Assembly: GCA_018524725.1 (NCBI GenBank)
Contig: JAEUWP010000180.1
Location: 496,001-560,000, forward strand
Direction: 5' to 3'
Source: Podaxis mareebaensis
Taxonomy: Eukaryota > Basidiomycota > Agaricomycetes > Agaricales > Agaricaceae
DNA length: 64,000 nt
Shown here: piece by piece, positions 44,911 to 55,381 of the stretch
Layout of the letters: each line of letters begins with the position of its first letter
How positions within the stretch are numbered: the first letter of the stretch is position 1
Notes under the pieces: generated by a model
The model's database searches: none
The model's input: the letters and a program-made list of their open reading frames with translations, nothing else
What the model was told of the DNA's origin: nothing
Translations under genes and position numbers: made by a program

Positions 44911-45958
44911 ATCGACGCACTCGTACCAAAACGAACTAATAGGTCGTCACAAGCAAGCCACAGAAGACGAGATGAGAAGGGCAAGTCGACGAATGACAAC
45001 AAGCCAGCAAGACGAGACACGCAACAATCCGTCGGCAAGGTAGGAAGCGAAAGGCAAAAGCAAGAGACAAGCAGGCGGGGGGGGAGAAGTGCGTAAATGA
45101 CGGCCGTCGGGTCCGAGTAACTGGGACTCACATTCTCAGATGGGGTTAACCGTCCTGAAATGATGACAGCTGTAACCTGGAACTTGGAACCTGTTACAGG
45201 TCTATTTGGTGATAACGATAAACCGTCAAAGCCGGTGGCTGACAGCAACGGCACGGGAGATGGACAGGGAGCGCTGGCGCTTCAAAACACAAAGACGTGG
45301 TCAAAGGCAGAGAGGGAGAGGTCCGTGAAGGAAATTGTCTTCGTCCGCACATTCGCTGGGCCGCCTTAGCGAGACTCTCATAACACGCCTGAAAACCTCC
45401 CAGACACACACAGCCTGGTTCCTGGGAGGGCCTATCCTGAGCTGAGCAAATGATCATTGAGAGATGATGATGATGGGAAGAGTGTACGTCCAGGGACCAT
45501 CAGTCGGCACTTCAACGCCTAAAAGGGCATCTCGTACTTCCTTTTGGATGCCACCCAATTTGATTTGTCGTCACTTGCACTGGCCCCTCAGCAAGCGGGG
45601 AGAAACGACCGGTATGCTTTCTCAGGCTTTCTCTCACGGACGTGTACAATAGTACGTACGTGTATCCGCAGCAAGTATCTGATTGCGGTTGCAAATCACC
45701 GACGCTGCACACTGCGGGGTGGGCTTCGGTCCCGAAGGGAGAGGTGTGGAGTAGAGTAAGTAACGGAACAGACGATGGTATTGGTATACGAATAGTCCAC
45801 TGGAAAGTAGATGATAGATAGTATTGTTGTCACTTGTGAATAGCACTCCGGGAAACGACGGCAAAAACCAGAGACCAAGATAAGAACCAAGTAGAGCCGT
45901 CCGGGGAATCGCTCTCCATAATCAGTCCAAGCGGTGGGAATAATGACGATCACATATC
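44911..45958. other. Intergenic, no gene seen
   Basis: About 1.05 kb between two minus-strand genes: the upstream region of the membrane-protein gene and the 3' flank of bleomycin hydrolase. Several short ORFs on both strands, none with coding character. Confidence 0.45.
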
Positions 45959-48026
45959 TCATGCCAACGTGCCCTGAAGACCACGGTGATTAGATTCAAG
46001 CATCATAGAAGACCACAGCCAACGTGCAAACGTTGGTGGGCCGAATGTATAATTGCGACATACCATAGGATCCCAAGGTGGCAACACGATCCTCTCCCCA
46101 GACTCGAACACAGCAACAAGTTCCTTCGGCGCCAGCGCTTTCGGAACCACAACCTGATAGACGAACCTGATCCGAAACCAAACCCACGTTAGCTTCCTCC
46201 CTAGAATTTCAGGAACAGAAATACGATTGGCCTATACTCACTCTTCAAACCATTTATCAGTCATAACAAAGTACCCTTCATGTCCCGAGGTTTCACCCCA
46301 CGAGTTTTCGACCTTGTAGCGGACGGGTCTACCAGCCGAGTCGAGATGTACACCGGAGATAACCATAGCGTGCGTCATAGAGGATTCGCCGATTTGGAGG
46401 CGTTGCGCTTGGTGAGGCCAAGCTTGATGTCAAACGCGTTCTACAATCAAGGGAAGCAAGTAAGCGTTAGCGACTTTGGCAAGTATCCAATCAGTCAAGG
46501 GGCATTAATCGCATGATTCTGAAACGCAACACTCGATCATTCGCGTACCTCGAGAAAACCGAGGTGACACAAACAGCCAAAAAGCCATCGTGAATGCCCC
46601 AAACCCGTCAGAAGAGCCACCCACCTCGTATTCAAACAGCGCTGTATCCATGATACCAGCCGCACTGTCCGAGAACTTGCCAACGTCGCAGCCGAAAAAT
46701 ACAGGTTGACCAGCTTTAATCATCTTAAACAAGTTTTCAGTAATATCTTTAAACACGCCGGGGAAAGCACTTACCTTGATGACAGTGTTCTTCATCGTCT
46801 CAATGTCGGTATTGACGTCTGTGAATGCCTTAGTACGACGGGAGGAATGCTACAGCATGACCAGACTCACAAAGGATAGGTCGACCGCCCCAAATGTTGC
46901 CAAGTTTGTCAACTGTGTACAATTTGGAATACTCATTTCGGGGATCATTAATGAGAGAGAAGCATTCCGAGGGCTATTAATGCATTAATGAGTAAAACAT
47001 ATTGACATGAAGCATGCGAGCATACCGAGTAAGGTTTGGTACCAAACGCCTCATAAAATTCCAACGGCGAACCCTCCCATCGTCCGGCCTTCCCATCAGC
47101 ATCAATATACTCCCAAACCAACTTCCTCGTAGGCTTCGGCGGAACTCCAAGCGTCGCCGTCATGATCGTATACACCTCTCTGATCAATTCTTCCTTCTTT
47201 GCCCTAAGGGTCGCGAGAACTGTATCTTCCATGACGTGAGCACCGCGCAATGACGCAGCGAGGTCACGAAGGATCAACGCGTGTTCTCGGAGTTTGGTCT
47301 TCAGAAGTGCGTTAAGGGGAGAAGAGAGGGAGGAGTGTGTAGATTCGGGGTAGAGTGTTTGGGGGACAATGCCGTAGTTTTCCATGAGGTTGACTACCAT
47401 ATCCCATTGACCACCATCGGAGATGAGGTCACCAGAGAGATGATTGATAAGTCGGTCATCGATGGGAAGGTCAGCGTGTTCGATCATTAGTTCCAGGTAA
47501 TAGTTAGACTTATTTAGCTTGTCCCAGAAGAATAGATAAGACTGTCCGAACGTCAGTTCGCTTATCCGAAGAGCGGAATGATAATACGAACCTGGGAGAG
47601 CTGGAAGTCCTTGAGCTTGAACTTCTTCATAATATTATACCGGAGCACATTCGTAGTGGCGAAAAGCCAGCATCGACCACTACTCTTCTGGTTCGTGACA
47701 GGTCCAGTCTTGAAGTCAATAACATTGTTAAAGATATGCTGGTCCGCAACCTTTGCCGCGCGCGAGCTCAACGCAGACCGGATATCCGAGTGCGACAGGA
47801 TAGTCCTCGCAAGTTGCACCTTAGGATTACCAGCTGCTTCAGTCTCCCAAGAAGCTACGTGGTCGAGCGTCAGCTTGCCACTGCTCGAGAGGGGCACAGT
47901 GACTTGAAGCCTTGACAGCGAAGCATCAAGCTCGTTAACTTCATTGCGCATCTTTGCTTTCTCGTCAAATTCGTCAAAGGTAGCGTTAGTGGGTGTCGGG
48001 ATTCTGGAGGATGGTGCGTTGCCCAT
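45959..48026 (-). CDS. BLH1: Bleomycin hydrolase (C1B cysteine protease) with an apparent one-base frameshift
   Basis: Eight exons (47592-48026, 47026-47541, 46871-46973, 46775-46818, 46625-46723, 46242-46440, 46064-46166, 45959-45973) cover a whole Blh1/Lap3 protein of about 504 aa. The triad is visible: Cys119 in KSSGRCWLFA, His in MTHAMVISGVH, Asn in VENSWGE; the end DPMGTLA carries the self-trimming C-terminal tail of the family. Exon 6 begins NAFDIKLGLTK in one frame but RLQIGESSMTHA lies in another; one base appears to be missing near 46407-46409. As read, translation would stop before His and Asn. This is either a sequencing error or a recent null allele. The adjacent intron is 184 nt, the longest seen. 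An in-frame ATG at 48119 would add 31 residues. Confidence 0.88.
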
Positions 48027-48400
48027 GATGGTGGTGGTTGTCGTGAAAGGGCTGTTATGTAGCTCTCGGAAGGAACTGGGGCGATGCGCTGTGAAACGAC
48101 GCGTTTCAAAGACTACCAAATCGGCTAGATAGGGTCATTATGGCACATGTGTTCGGGTCGGTTCCCGTCCCGCCTTATCGTCTCAGGATAAGTGTCAGCG
48201 CTTCGACGCCCATATGATACCAAATCAAATGACTACTTGCTTACTACTTGCCATAAATAACCGGAAGCAGTTCCATTGGGCCAATGAACTTGGTCGGATC
48301 ATCACAATGATATGTTCGACCCTCGTCAATCACTCATTGTTCTGAGTGAGTGTTAGCGTGATTCTCGGGGAGGGAAAAAAGATAACTAGAGTGTATATGC

Positions 48401-48463
48401 AACCTTGCTTCAGTGAGTTTTCAGTGAGAACTGAATTGAAACTGAATTGCTCCACATCCAGAA
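48401..48463 (+). repeat. Copy 1 of a 63-base dispersed repeat
   Basis: Aligns without gaps to 48842-48904: 52 of 63 bases agree and all 11 differences are transitions. It contains an inner near-duplication (AACTGAATTGA, AACTGAATTG). Possibly a fragment of a larger decayed element. Confidence 0.75.
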
Positions 48464-48580
48464 TCTCGCTGAAAACGTGCAGCGTATACGCTCAACTATC
48501 ATGAAATCAGTACTTGAGCCTATCTGTCGAGAAGGTGCTGCACTACTGCAATCGTGAATTCGCGGGGTACGACGAGGTAC

Positions 48581-48630
48581 AGTCCAAGTTCATCCTGTCT
48601 TCAGTCCAAGTTCATCCTGTCTTTAGTCCA
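48581..48630. repeat. 22-base tandem repeat
   Basis: Unit AGTCCAAGTTCATCCTGTCT plus two bases, two copies differing only at the last base (TTC versus TTT), followed by a partial third copy (AGTCCA). Confidence 0.85.
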
Positions 48631-48841
48631 CGACACACTAGTATAACACCATTTGCATGGATATACTTCTTTATTTACCAGAAAAACGCTGGAAATGGAT
48701 ACCCTTTCCATATAATTTGACCCCCCTTTCGTCTTAATTATGTATGGCATGTACTTGATTGTCTATATGTTTTTGAATATGTTCGTATAAGGAAATTGAG
48801 GAACCAGATTATTGCGGAGAAGTGTATAAGATCGTATTCGC

Positions 48842-48904
48842 AACCTCACTTCAATGGGTTTTTAGCGAAAATTGAATTGAAATTGAATTGTTCCACACCC
48901 AGAA
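48842..48904 (+). repeat. Copy 2 of a 63-base dispersed repeat
   Basis: Direct-orientation partner of 48401-48463, 441 bases downstream; see that entry for the transition-only divergence. Confidence 0.75.
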
Positions 48905-49618
48905 AACGGTTTGCAGATGTGCGCTATATATTTATTTTAATGGGTCGGTTCGGATTGTGTGAACTTACTGTCGTAATGTTACAGCATTTGCCTACCTGTG
49001 TCAAGTGCTTCCACCGGGGTAGCATATATCGCAGCATCTTGTTGACAGAACTATGGTTAATCGACGCTCGAGATGTCAGCTCGAGTCCCTTCGACGTGAG
49101 CCCTTCAACACTTGTAATTTTGAAGGTTCGGCATTGTCCGGAAGGTTGATAGCCGGAGACTCTGTAATAATAGCTGACCCTAACCTCAGCCTCGGGTCGT
49201 ATGTCACACGATCGTCATCAAACCTTCGTCAAAGCCACACAACAGAAGCTCCTCATTTATTTTTTCTTGGCTTGCCTTCTGTCATAGTTGGAAGAGCGCA
49301 CTCTCCGCGACGCCGACCTAATCTCAAGAGTACAAAAGCCTCCAATCGACGCAAGAGAAGGCATATCAAGTGAAAGCTTGGATACTAACATAACCCAAGC
49401 AATAAAGCCCTCCGTCCTTCCAACAATCCAAGTATTCGATCCGTAGGCCTGCGAACCTGGGTTAACTCTCTCCCAGGGTTGCCGTCAACTCTATAAAAAA
49501 AACCTACGCCATGGGGTTAGCTTCTGTTAGCCTACCTTCCGAATAAATACAAACCACTTCATCTGCCTGGCTCTCTTCTTTCCCGTCCTCTACATTGCCA
49601 CGCCGTTGCTCGGGTTCC

Positions 49619-51155
49619 ATGGCGCGAACAGCTCTGAATATCCTTGCACTTCTGGCTGCAATTGCAGCCGCTGCGTACCAGTTCTACGTCAAGGACTTTC
49701 TCCTGGTCATAGGTCATAACCGTGCCATTGAGTCCGTTGGTAACAAGAACTGTCAGAAGATACCCGATCTCCAGGCATGCGAGGGTAAGACCTCTCCTAT
49801 CCTATCGACGTCCCCTAAAGTCGCTATGGCCCACAGAGGTGGTCCTTCATCAACCCTCCGGCCACATCTACCTCGCCTGCTCTGAAATTCAACGTCGTGT
49901 ACAGTGGCTCCCCGCAGCGCTGCGCTTAAACGCCACCGGTGCGTCGCAGGACTATATCGCAGTATACGAACCGGAAACCTCCAAAATCACCAGGCTCGAA
50001 TTCTCTGGCTACGATGACCCTCGCGGCTTCTCATCGCACGGAATGGATGTCGTCCCCTCGGCATCAAATCCTTCAGAAGTATTCGTGTATGCTGTCAATC
50101 ATAGGCCGCCTATAGGTCTGGACGCTGCGAGCACTGGCGCTGATTCTGTCCTGGAGATTTTCAAACATACTTTGGGCAGCAATAAGTTAACGCACATCAA
50201 GACAATCGAAAGCCCGCTCATCATTGCGCCGAACGACATCGTAGGCTCAGATGACGGCCAGAGCTTGTTCTTCACCAACGACCATGCCCAAAAAGTCGGC
50301 TCCGTACGTACTTCTGTCCACCGCCACTTCCACTAAGCCCTAATCCGGGATCCCAACTTGATAGGCCAGGCACCTCGATTTCTTCTTCAGACTCAAGAGC
50401 ACCTCTGTCGTTTACTGTAACGTCAAAGAAGGTTGTAAATACGCCATACAGGGCATGTGTGGCAACAATGGCATCGCACGTGCATCCAACGGTACCTTCT
50501 ACGTCGCTAGCAGCATGGATGGGGCCCTCACGGTCCTCGAACAACAATCCGACAATACCCTTGTCATCACAGACCACATTAAGACCGGTGAGTTCCCCCT
50601 GAGGCCCGAATCCTTGTTCGATTCCTCTCAAATCCAGCCGCTCGACTGACGAGCCCCTTCGCAGATCGTGGAATGGATAACCTGTCAATCGACTCGGAAG
50701 GTCACGTCTGGGCAGCAGGTAACATCTCCTCGCTATCACCTCCTCCTCGACTTTTACTTAAACGAATTACGGTCTACAGCCTTTCCAGACATCATAGTGT
50801 TGCTCCGCGAGCATTTCGAGGACCCTACTAAACCGGCTCCCTCCTCCGCTCTTCGCTTCTCTATCAACACTGGCTCTGGCGCGTTCTATGGCGAGAAGTA
50901 TAAGGTGGAGAAGGTAAGTGCTGTAATGCTACACTTCGCGTAAGAGAACCTGATGCACAACTATACCTGGCTTCTAGGTTTTCGAAGATGACGGCCATGT
51001 CGCATCTGGCATCACTACCGTGGTCTATGATGCACAGCGCAAGAGGCTGTTCCTTCACGGTAAGCTTGTGCATGGGCTCATACCTCGTAGGTGACTCACT
51101 CGCTTATTCTTTACCAGGCATTTCCGCAGACCATCTCACCATTTGCAAAATCTGA
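49619..51155 (+). CDS. Paraoxonase/arylesterase-like beta-propeller protein
   Basis: Seven exons (49619-49784, 49837-50303, 50365-50587, 50665-50718, 50780-50913, 50978-51059, 51118-51155) give 387 aa. A retained N-terminal hydrophobic helix (ALNILALLAAIAAAAYQF) resembles the uncleaved anchor of animal paraoxonases. CEEVVLHQPSGHIYLACS and SSHGMDVVPS match the first propeller blades; the calcium-site segments APNDIVGSDD, NNGIARASNGTFYVAS and MDNLSIDSEGHVWAA are present, and ISADHLTICKI ends the protein as in the family. Paraoxonases are calcium-dependent lactonases/esterases; lactonase activity here is inferred. The protein should face the secretory lumen or outside. Confidence 0.92.
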
Positions 51156-51455
51156 ATCTCCCCAGCCTTCTCTCATAACAAGTGGAAACGCTGCAAGACC
51201 TTGCCCCGGACAGAATAGTAGTAGTCGCCTGTAGGATTATTGTAGGACTCTAAAGTAGTTCAAATCAACTCCACATCTGAGTCGCTCGGTTTGGCTGTAT
51301 TATTTCATATTGCGCAAGGGAACGATTTGCCATACTAAACAGTGAAGAAAAAAGACATGCACCATATTTTTGACATGATATAGCACAGGGCATACTGACA
51401 ATGCAGCAAGCTACCGCACATCCAGATAAAAAGACATGGAGAGAAGTGATGCGTC
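51156..51455. other. Convergent intergenic region, no gene seen
   Basis: 300 bases between the ends of the paraoxonase-like gene and RPS0; presumably the two 3' UTRs. Confidence 0.5.
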
Positions 51456-52463
51456 TTAATCCCAACCGCTTCCGCCAGTCTGGGCGTCGGCAGCCCAATT
51501 GCCACCGGATGGCTCTGCCGCCCAGTCCGAGGTTCCTCCAGCAGCAGGCTCCGCAGCCCAATCGAGACCACCTAAAGAGAAACAGTCAGCTCAAAGATCT
51601 GAGCGCCTATCAATTGATTTTGCACTTGCCTGTCTCGACCAAAGTGGGGTTGATGGCACCGGCTTGGTGTCCACCGCTGACTTCCCATTCGGTGAGGGGA
51701 GCAGGAGCCTCCTCGCCAACAGCGGCAGCAGCCTTGGCCGCAGCTTCCTCTTGCTGCTGCTTCTCGACTTCCTCGGGATCCCTGTAGAAGAACATGTCGA
51801 CCATAACATTCCAGCCGTCGCTTGACCTGGGGATTGTGCCACGGAGCCTCAAGACCTCACGAGCAAGTAGCCACCAGATGAGACCAATCGAGTGCTTGGT
51901 CTTGTTGTTTGTGGGGATAGCAACATCGACGAACTTGAGAGGAGCGTCAGTGTCGCAGAGGGCAATGACGGGGATGTTGACGTATGACGCCTCACGGATG
52001 GCCTGATGGTCCACACGGGGATCGGTGACGATGATAAGACGGGGTTCCTTGAACGAACGGGTGATGTAGTTGGTGAAAGAACCGGGGGTGAAGCGACCAG
52101 CAATGGCTTGGGCACCAGTATTGGCGGCAAACTTCAGGACGGCACGGTGGCCGTAGGGACGTGCAGAGATAACGCAGACATCGTTGGGGTTCTCAATGGC
52201 AGCAATGATACGGGCGGCGAAAACGAGCTTTTCCCAGGTCTTGCCGATGTTAATGATGTGGATACCTTTAAAAACGTCGTTTTTGTAAGTGAATCAGTAT
52301 CGGAATTTTTGGGAAGATTAGACGTACCGTCTGCTCGCCTCTTCCAGACGTATGGCTCCATCTGCTTGTCACAATTTTTTGTGCCAATGTGGCATTGCGC
52401 GGCCAGCAGGAGCTGGATCTCCTCCTCGGTAGCACTTAGGACGGACGGCAGTTTCGAGGCCAT
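51456..52463 (-). CDS. RPS0: 40S ribosomal protein S0 (uS2)
   Basis: Three coding exons (52328-52463, 51630-52265, 51456-51571) give 295 aa. The uS2 core is plain: [100 protein letters not shown] and [19 protein letters not shown]. The acidic eukaryotic tail carries repeated Asp/Asn-Trp-Ala-Ala units ([29 protein letters not shown]) and ends GSGWD. The protein sits on the 40S head-body junction near the mRNA exit. The last intron starts with GC (CAG|GCAAGT), the standard minor donor; no GT alternative keeps the conserved tail. A 5' UTR intron is likely upstream. Confidence 0.96.
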
Positions 52464-52975
52464 GTTGTGTTCAAACCTGGAAGAGGCACGAACAGACGAA
52501 GCCAAATCAACATCCAAGATAACTCGAGCACATCCACCCCGGAACATGCACGATTCTGCTCGTTTTTGCGCTCGGGGCGTTGCACATGATGAAGGGAACG
52601 TACCGTGAAGCTCTTGCTAGCTTGGGGTCGGCGTCGACGACGTTCACGGTCGGTTTTTGATGATTCGGCTGTTGCGAGTGTCGTCCACACAAGTTTGCCA
52701 AGTTGGGTCAAGCTCAATTTCCCACGCTTCATTATGCCTCTCGCATTTCCGCCGATCTACCCAAGTAATGAATTTACTGGTGCGTCTCTCACACTCAAGC
52801 TCCAATTGCTTTCTTATGCTACATTGTTGAGATAATGTAGAAATAACAGTTGCTACGTGTATTGGAATAATGCTGTAAGGCGATACAGGACATGCGTTGA
52901 CTCTTGCCAATAATACAGAACGAATGCATGACTATGATACAAATGAGTCGTGAAGATTCCAAAATGTGTCCCTGC
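52464..52975. other. RPS0 5' region with probable UTR intron
   Basis: About 510 bases between the RPS0 start and the end of the DUF6533 gene (both minus). It contains the probable RPS0 leader and its intron (listed separately); ORFs antisense or in the leader are not supported as genes. Confidence 0.5.
52477..52603 (-). other. RPS0: Probable 5' UTR intron of RPS0
   Basis: On the minus strand a GTACGT donor (at 52603) and a CTCTTCCAG acceptor (at 52477), 127 nt apart, end 13 bases before the ATG. Leader introns are common in ribosomal protein genes. Splice sites are seen; use is inferred. Confidence 0.45.
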
Positions 52976-54170
52976 TTAACAGAAATCTATGGATACCATA
53001 TCGTCGTAAGTCTCAATAGTAGCGGGCTGTACAGTGGTGATTTCTCCCCAAGCAGTTGCTTCTGGGTCCGATGAAGATTGTAAGAGGTTGATGACCAGTC
53101 TGCAGCCCTTAATATGAAACGTAAGGCGTTGCGGGAAACGAGTTCGAATGAAGACTTACTGCGCAGGATACGATGGCCAAGAACCAGCTACGTCATGCCA
53201 TTAGCAATTATCCTGTCTTGATGTTAGGTGGACGCACGAGTCACTTATCGGAACATACTGGTCGGTGATTGCGGACAGAAGTGTCCACGCGGTTACAGCT
53301 GGGGTGGAGGTATCAATACATCGACAGAGACCCGGTGAATTAGACGCACATAATATAATCACGAATGCGATGGCTCCGTCCCTAATGACAAGCGTCACTA
53401 TGGGTGACTTGCGCAATCCCACTTTCCCTACCGACTTGTACTTGAAAAGAGTCAATGATAGTATGATGACCTGCGAGATGATGGCGGTTACACTATCGTG
53501 ATTTTCATTACTATGGTCATCCCTAGGGCGAGATAACAACTAGACGCACCCAAAATAAATAAAGGAGTCTGGGCTTGACAACGAGACCGTTTCCGGGGTC
53601 AAGTCCGCCTGTGGACGCCTGAGGGCGACACCGGCAATGGCAGAGATGATCTCGCACATGAGCAGCATCCCAAACGTACAGGCAACAAAGACGGAATACT
53701 TATAGAGGGCATATACTGTGCAGTATCATGAGAAAAGTTAGAAGATTTAAAGACGTAGTTGCCCACCTCGTGCCATAAGGACAACCTCCACCGAGAGCAT
53801 TAGGGCTGCTCCAATGACGACCTGGCATGAAAACCAGTTGCGCAGTGGAGGAGGAAGTGACTCGGTGCGCATCGTCACTAGCATTTCGACTGACCGGTTC
53901 GCCCTAGTATTTGGAGAGGTCAATGTCTTTCCCAGGACGCGGCCGAAAAGGTTCACGTACATCAAAGCAGCCAGTGCAAAGTATCGCGTGAACAAGTACT
54001 GCCACTTGAGCCAGCATTTGTTAGATTTTCTAGGTAGGGAATTAGAAACACTTCCCTGAAGGAAAAAAAAAAAGAAGTGGTACTTGCGTCCAAATGAACC
54101 CAATCTCTTGATCGAGAGTGATGCAAATCTCATAAATGAGGAATGCCAAAGAAGCAACTACGTCCGACAT
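52976..54170 (-). CDS. DUF6533-type multi-pass membrane protein
   Basis: Seven exons (54084-54170, 53767-54004, 53550-53715, 53350-53492, 53259-53298, 53160-53187, 52976-53107) give 277 aa. The N-terminal signature VASLAFLIYEICITLDQEIG followed by FIWTQWQYLFTRYFALAALM is that of the large basidiomycete DUF6533 family. About six further hydrophobic segments follow (VVIGAALMLSVEVVLMA, VFVACTFGMLLMCEIISAIA, VTAIISQVIILSLTLF and others), ending WFLAIVSCAGCRLVINLL and a short tail. Three exons are 28-87 nt and their phases agree. These proteins are abundant in mushrooms, resemble receptors in layout, and have no known function. An extra upstream exon cannot be excluded because the start lies very close to the first membrane segment. 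Confidence 0.78.
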
Positions 54171-55381
54171 AAGGTTCCCCATCCTTCTGGCACCGACATG
54201 AAATCACGAACCTCGAGCAGTCTCCAGATCCTGTAACGAGCGAGTGGGGAGCGGGAGCATGACCGTTGACTTTCAATCGCTCCTGCATCCAGCTCCCGTG
54301 TAAGGATGCGGAAGGGAAACTCAGGTTGAATAGCGATATGTGCGCGGGAGACTGGGGTACGAGGAGTTGCTATTGGCCTCCTCTATATGTAACTCGCCAT
54401 GCTTGAGGATTCAGGGGGTGCCTCGTTTCCGCGACCCAGAAGCACGTTGTACAGTATTTGTGGCACATAAAAGAACCGAATCTCCCATGCTTTGATCATT
54501 TAGTAAGATCTTCGGAAGCCGCTGCTGTTGTTCGGAGCGTTGTGGTGTTATGGTGGGATTGTCGGTGAATGAAATCCAAACCGGGGGAGGGGAACCGTGA
54601 GCAGCTTAGATTGGACAGTTATTGGCAAAAGGAAATTGCACGCCCATGAATGTATGTAACTATTTTGTTGATGCTGTTATAAAGCTGTTGATATTGCCTC
54701 ACAAGTTATGGGCATGTATGGCCAACAGCCTCCTGGATTTTCTTGACGGCATAGAGCCCGGGACCGACAAAAAACGTTAGAAAGCTATTGAAAGCTGACA
54801 CAATTTAATGACGGCCCAAGAGCTACTTGTTGAAGGTCGATTCCCCGCTTGGACTATTATAAGGTTCTACATCCGGGAAGTCGAAGATCTCAATGACACG
54901 TGGGGTTGTCCCAGTAGAGATGAAACGAGACCTTAAATAGCTACGACCCAGAGCGGGGTGTGTTGCAGTAGTAACACGACTGTATCTGTTCAGGGAGCTT
55001 ACCTACGGGATGTCATAATTTGTTATCTATGTTTGTCTGAAGATCGACTGGTGTGAACGATGACTGACGTTTCACCTAAAGCGCTGATCGAGGTTCGACA
55101 TATGGGGAGCCAAGAGTTTCTGAACCAGTTCCGAGCTTCCATTGGTGTTTATAGGTTAATTCTCTAAAGCTGAGGAAAGGAGAACAAGACTAGATAGGGG
55201 TAAATAAAGCGTGATGGACATGGCCACGTGAGCGAAATATTCAGGACCCTTTGACTTCCAACTGCGCCTCACGCAGAACTCATATTCTAACTCCAGAGCC
55301 GAGACTTTACTGCCACTTACTTCATCCGTACCTTGTGCTATAAGCTCGCAACGACTGCAAGGCTTTATTACGCACTCTCCA
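54171..55381. other. Divergent intergenic region, no gene seen
   Basis: About 1.2 kb between the starts of the DUF6533 gene (minus) and CTR9 (plus). Short ORFs only. Presumed promoters of both. Confidence 0.5.

Larger units (their letters stand above)
48027..49618. other. Divergent intergenic region with repeats
   Basis: About 1.6 kb between the starts of bleomycin hydrolase (minus) and the paraoxonase-like gene (plus). It holds two diverged copies of a 63-base sequence and a 22-base tandem repeat (listed separately). No gene seen. Confidence 0.5.

Noticed and set aside
46242..46723. Explaining the bleomycin hydrolase frame break by alternative splice sites
   Set aside because: A later donor (GAGGTGG|GT) with an internal AAG acceptor restores frame but deletes the conserved AFDIKLGLTK segment, so an indel is simpler.
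52006..52608. 200-codon plus-strand ORF
   Set aside because: Antisense to RPS0 coding exons; no domain.
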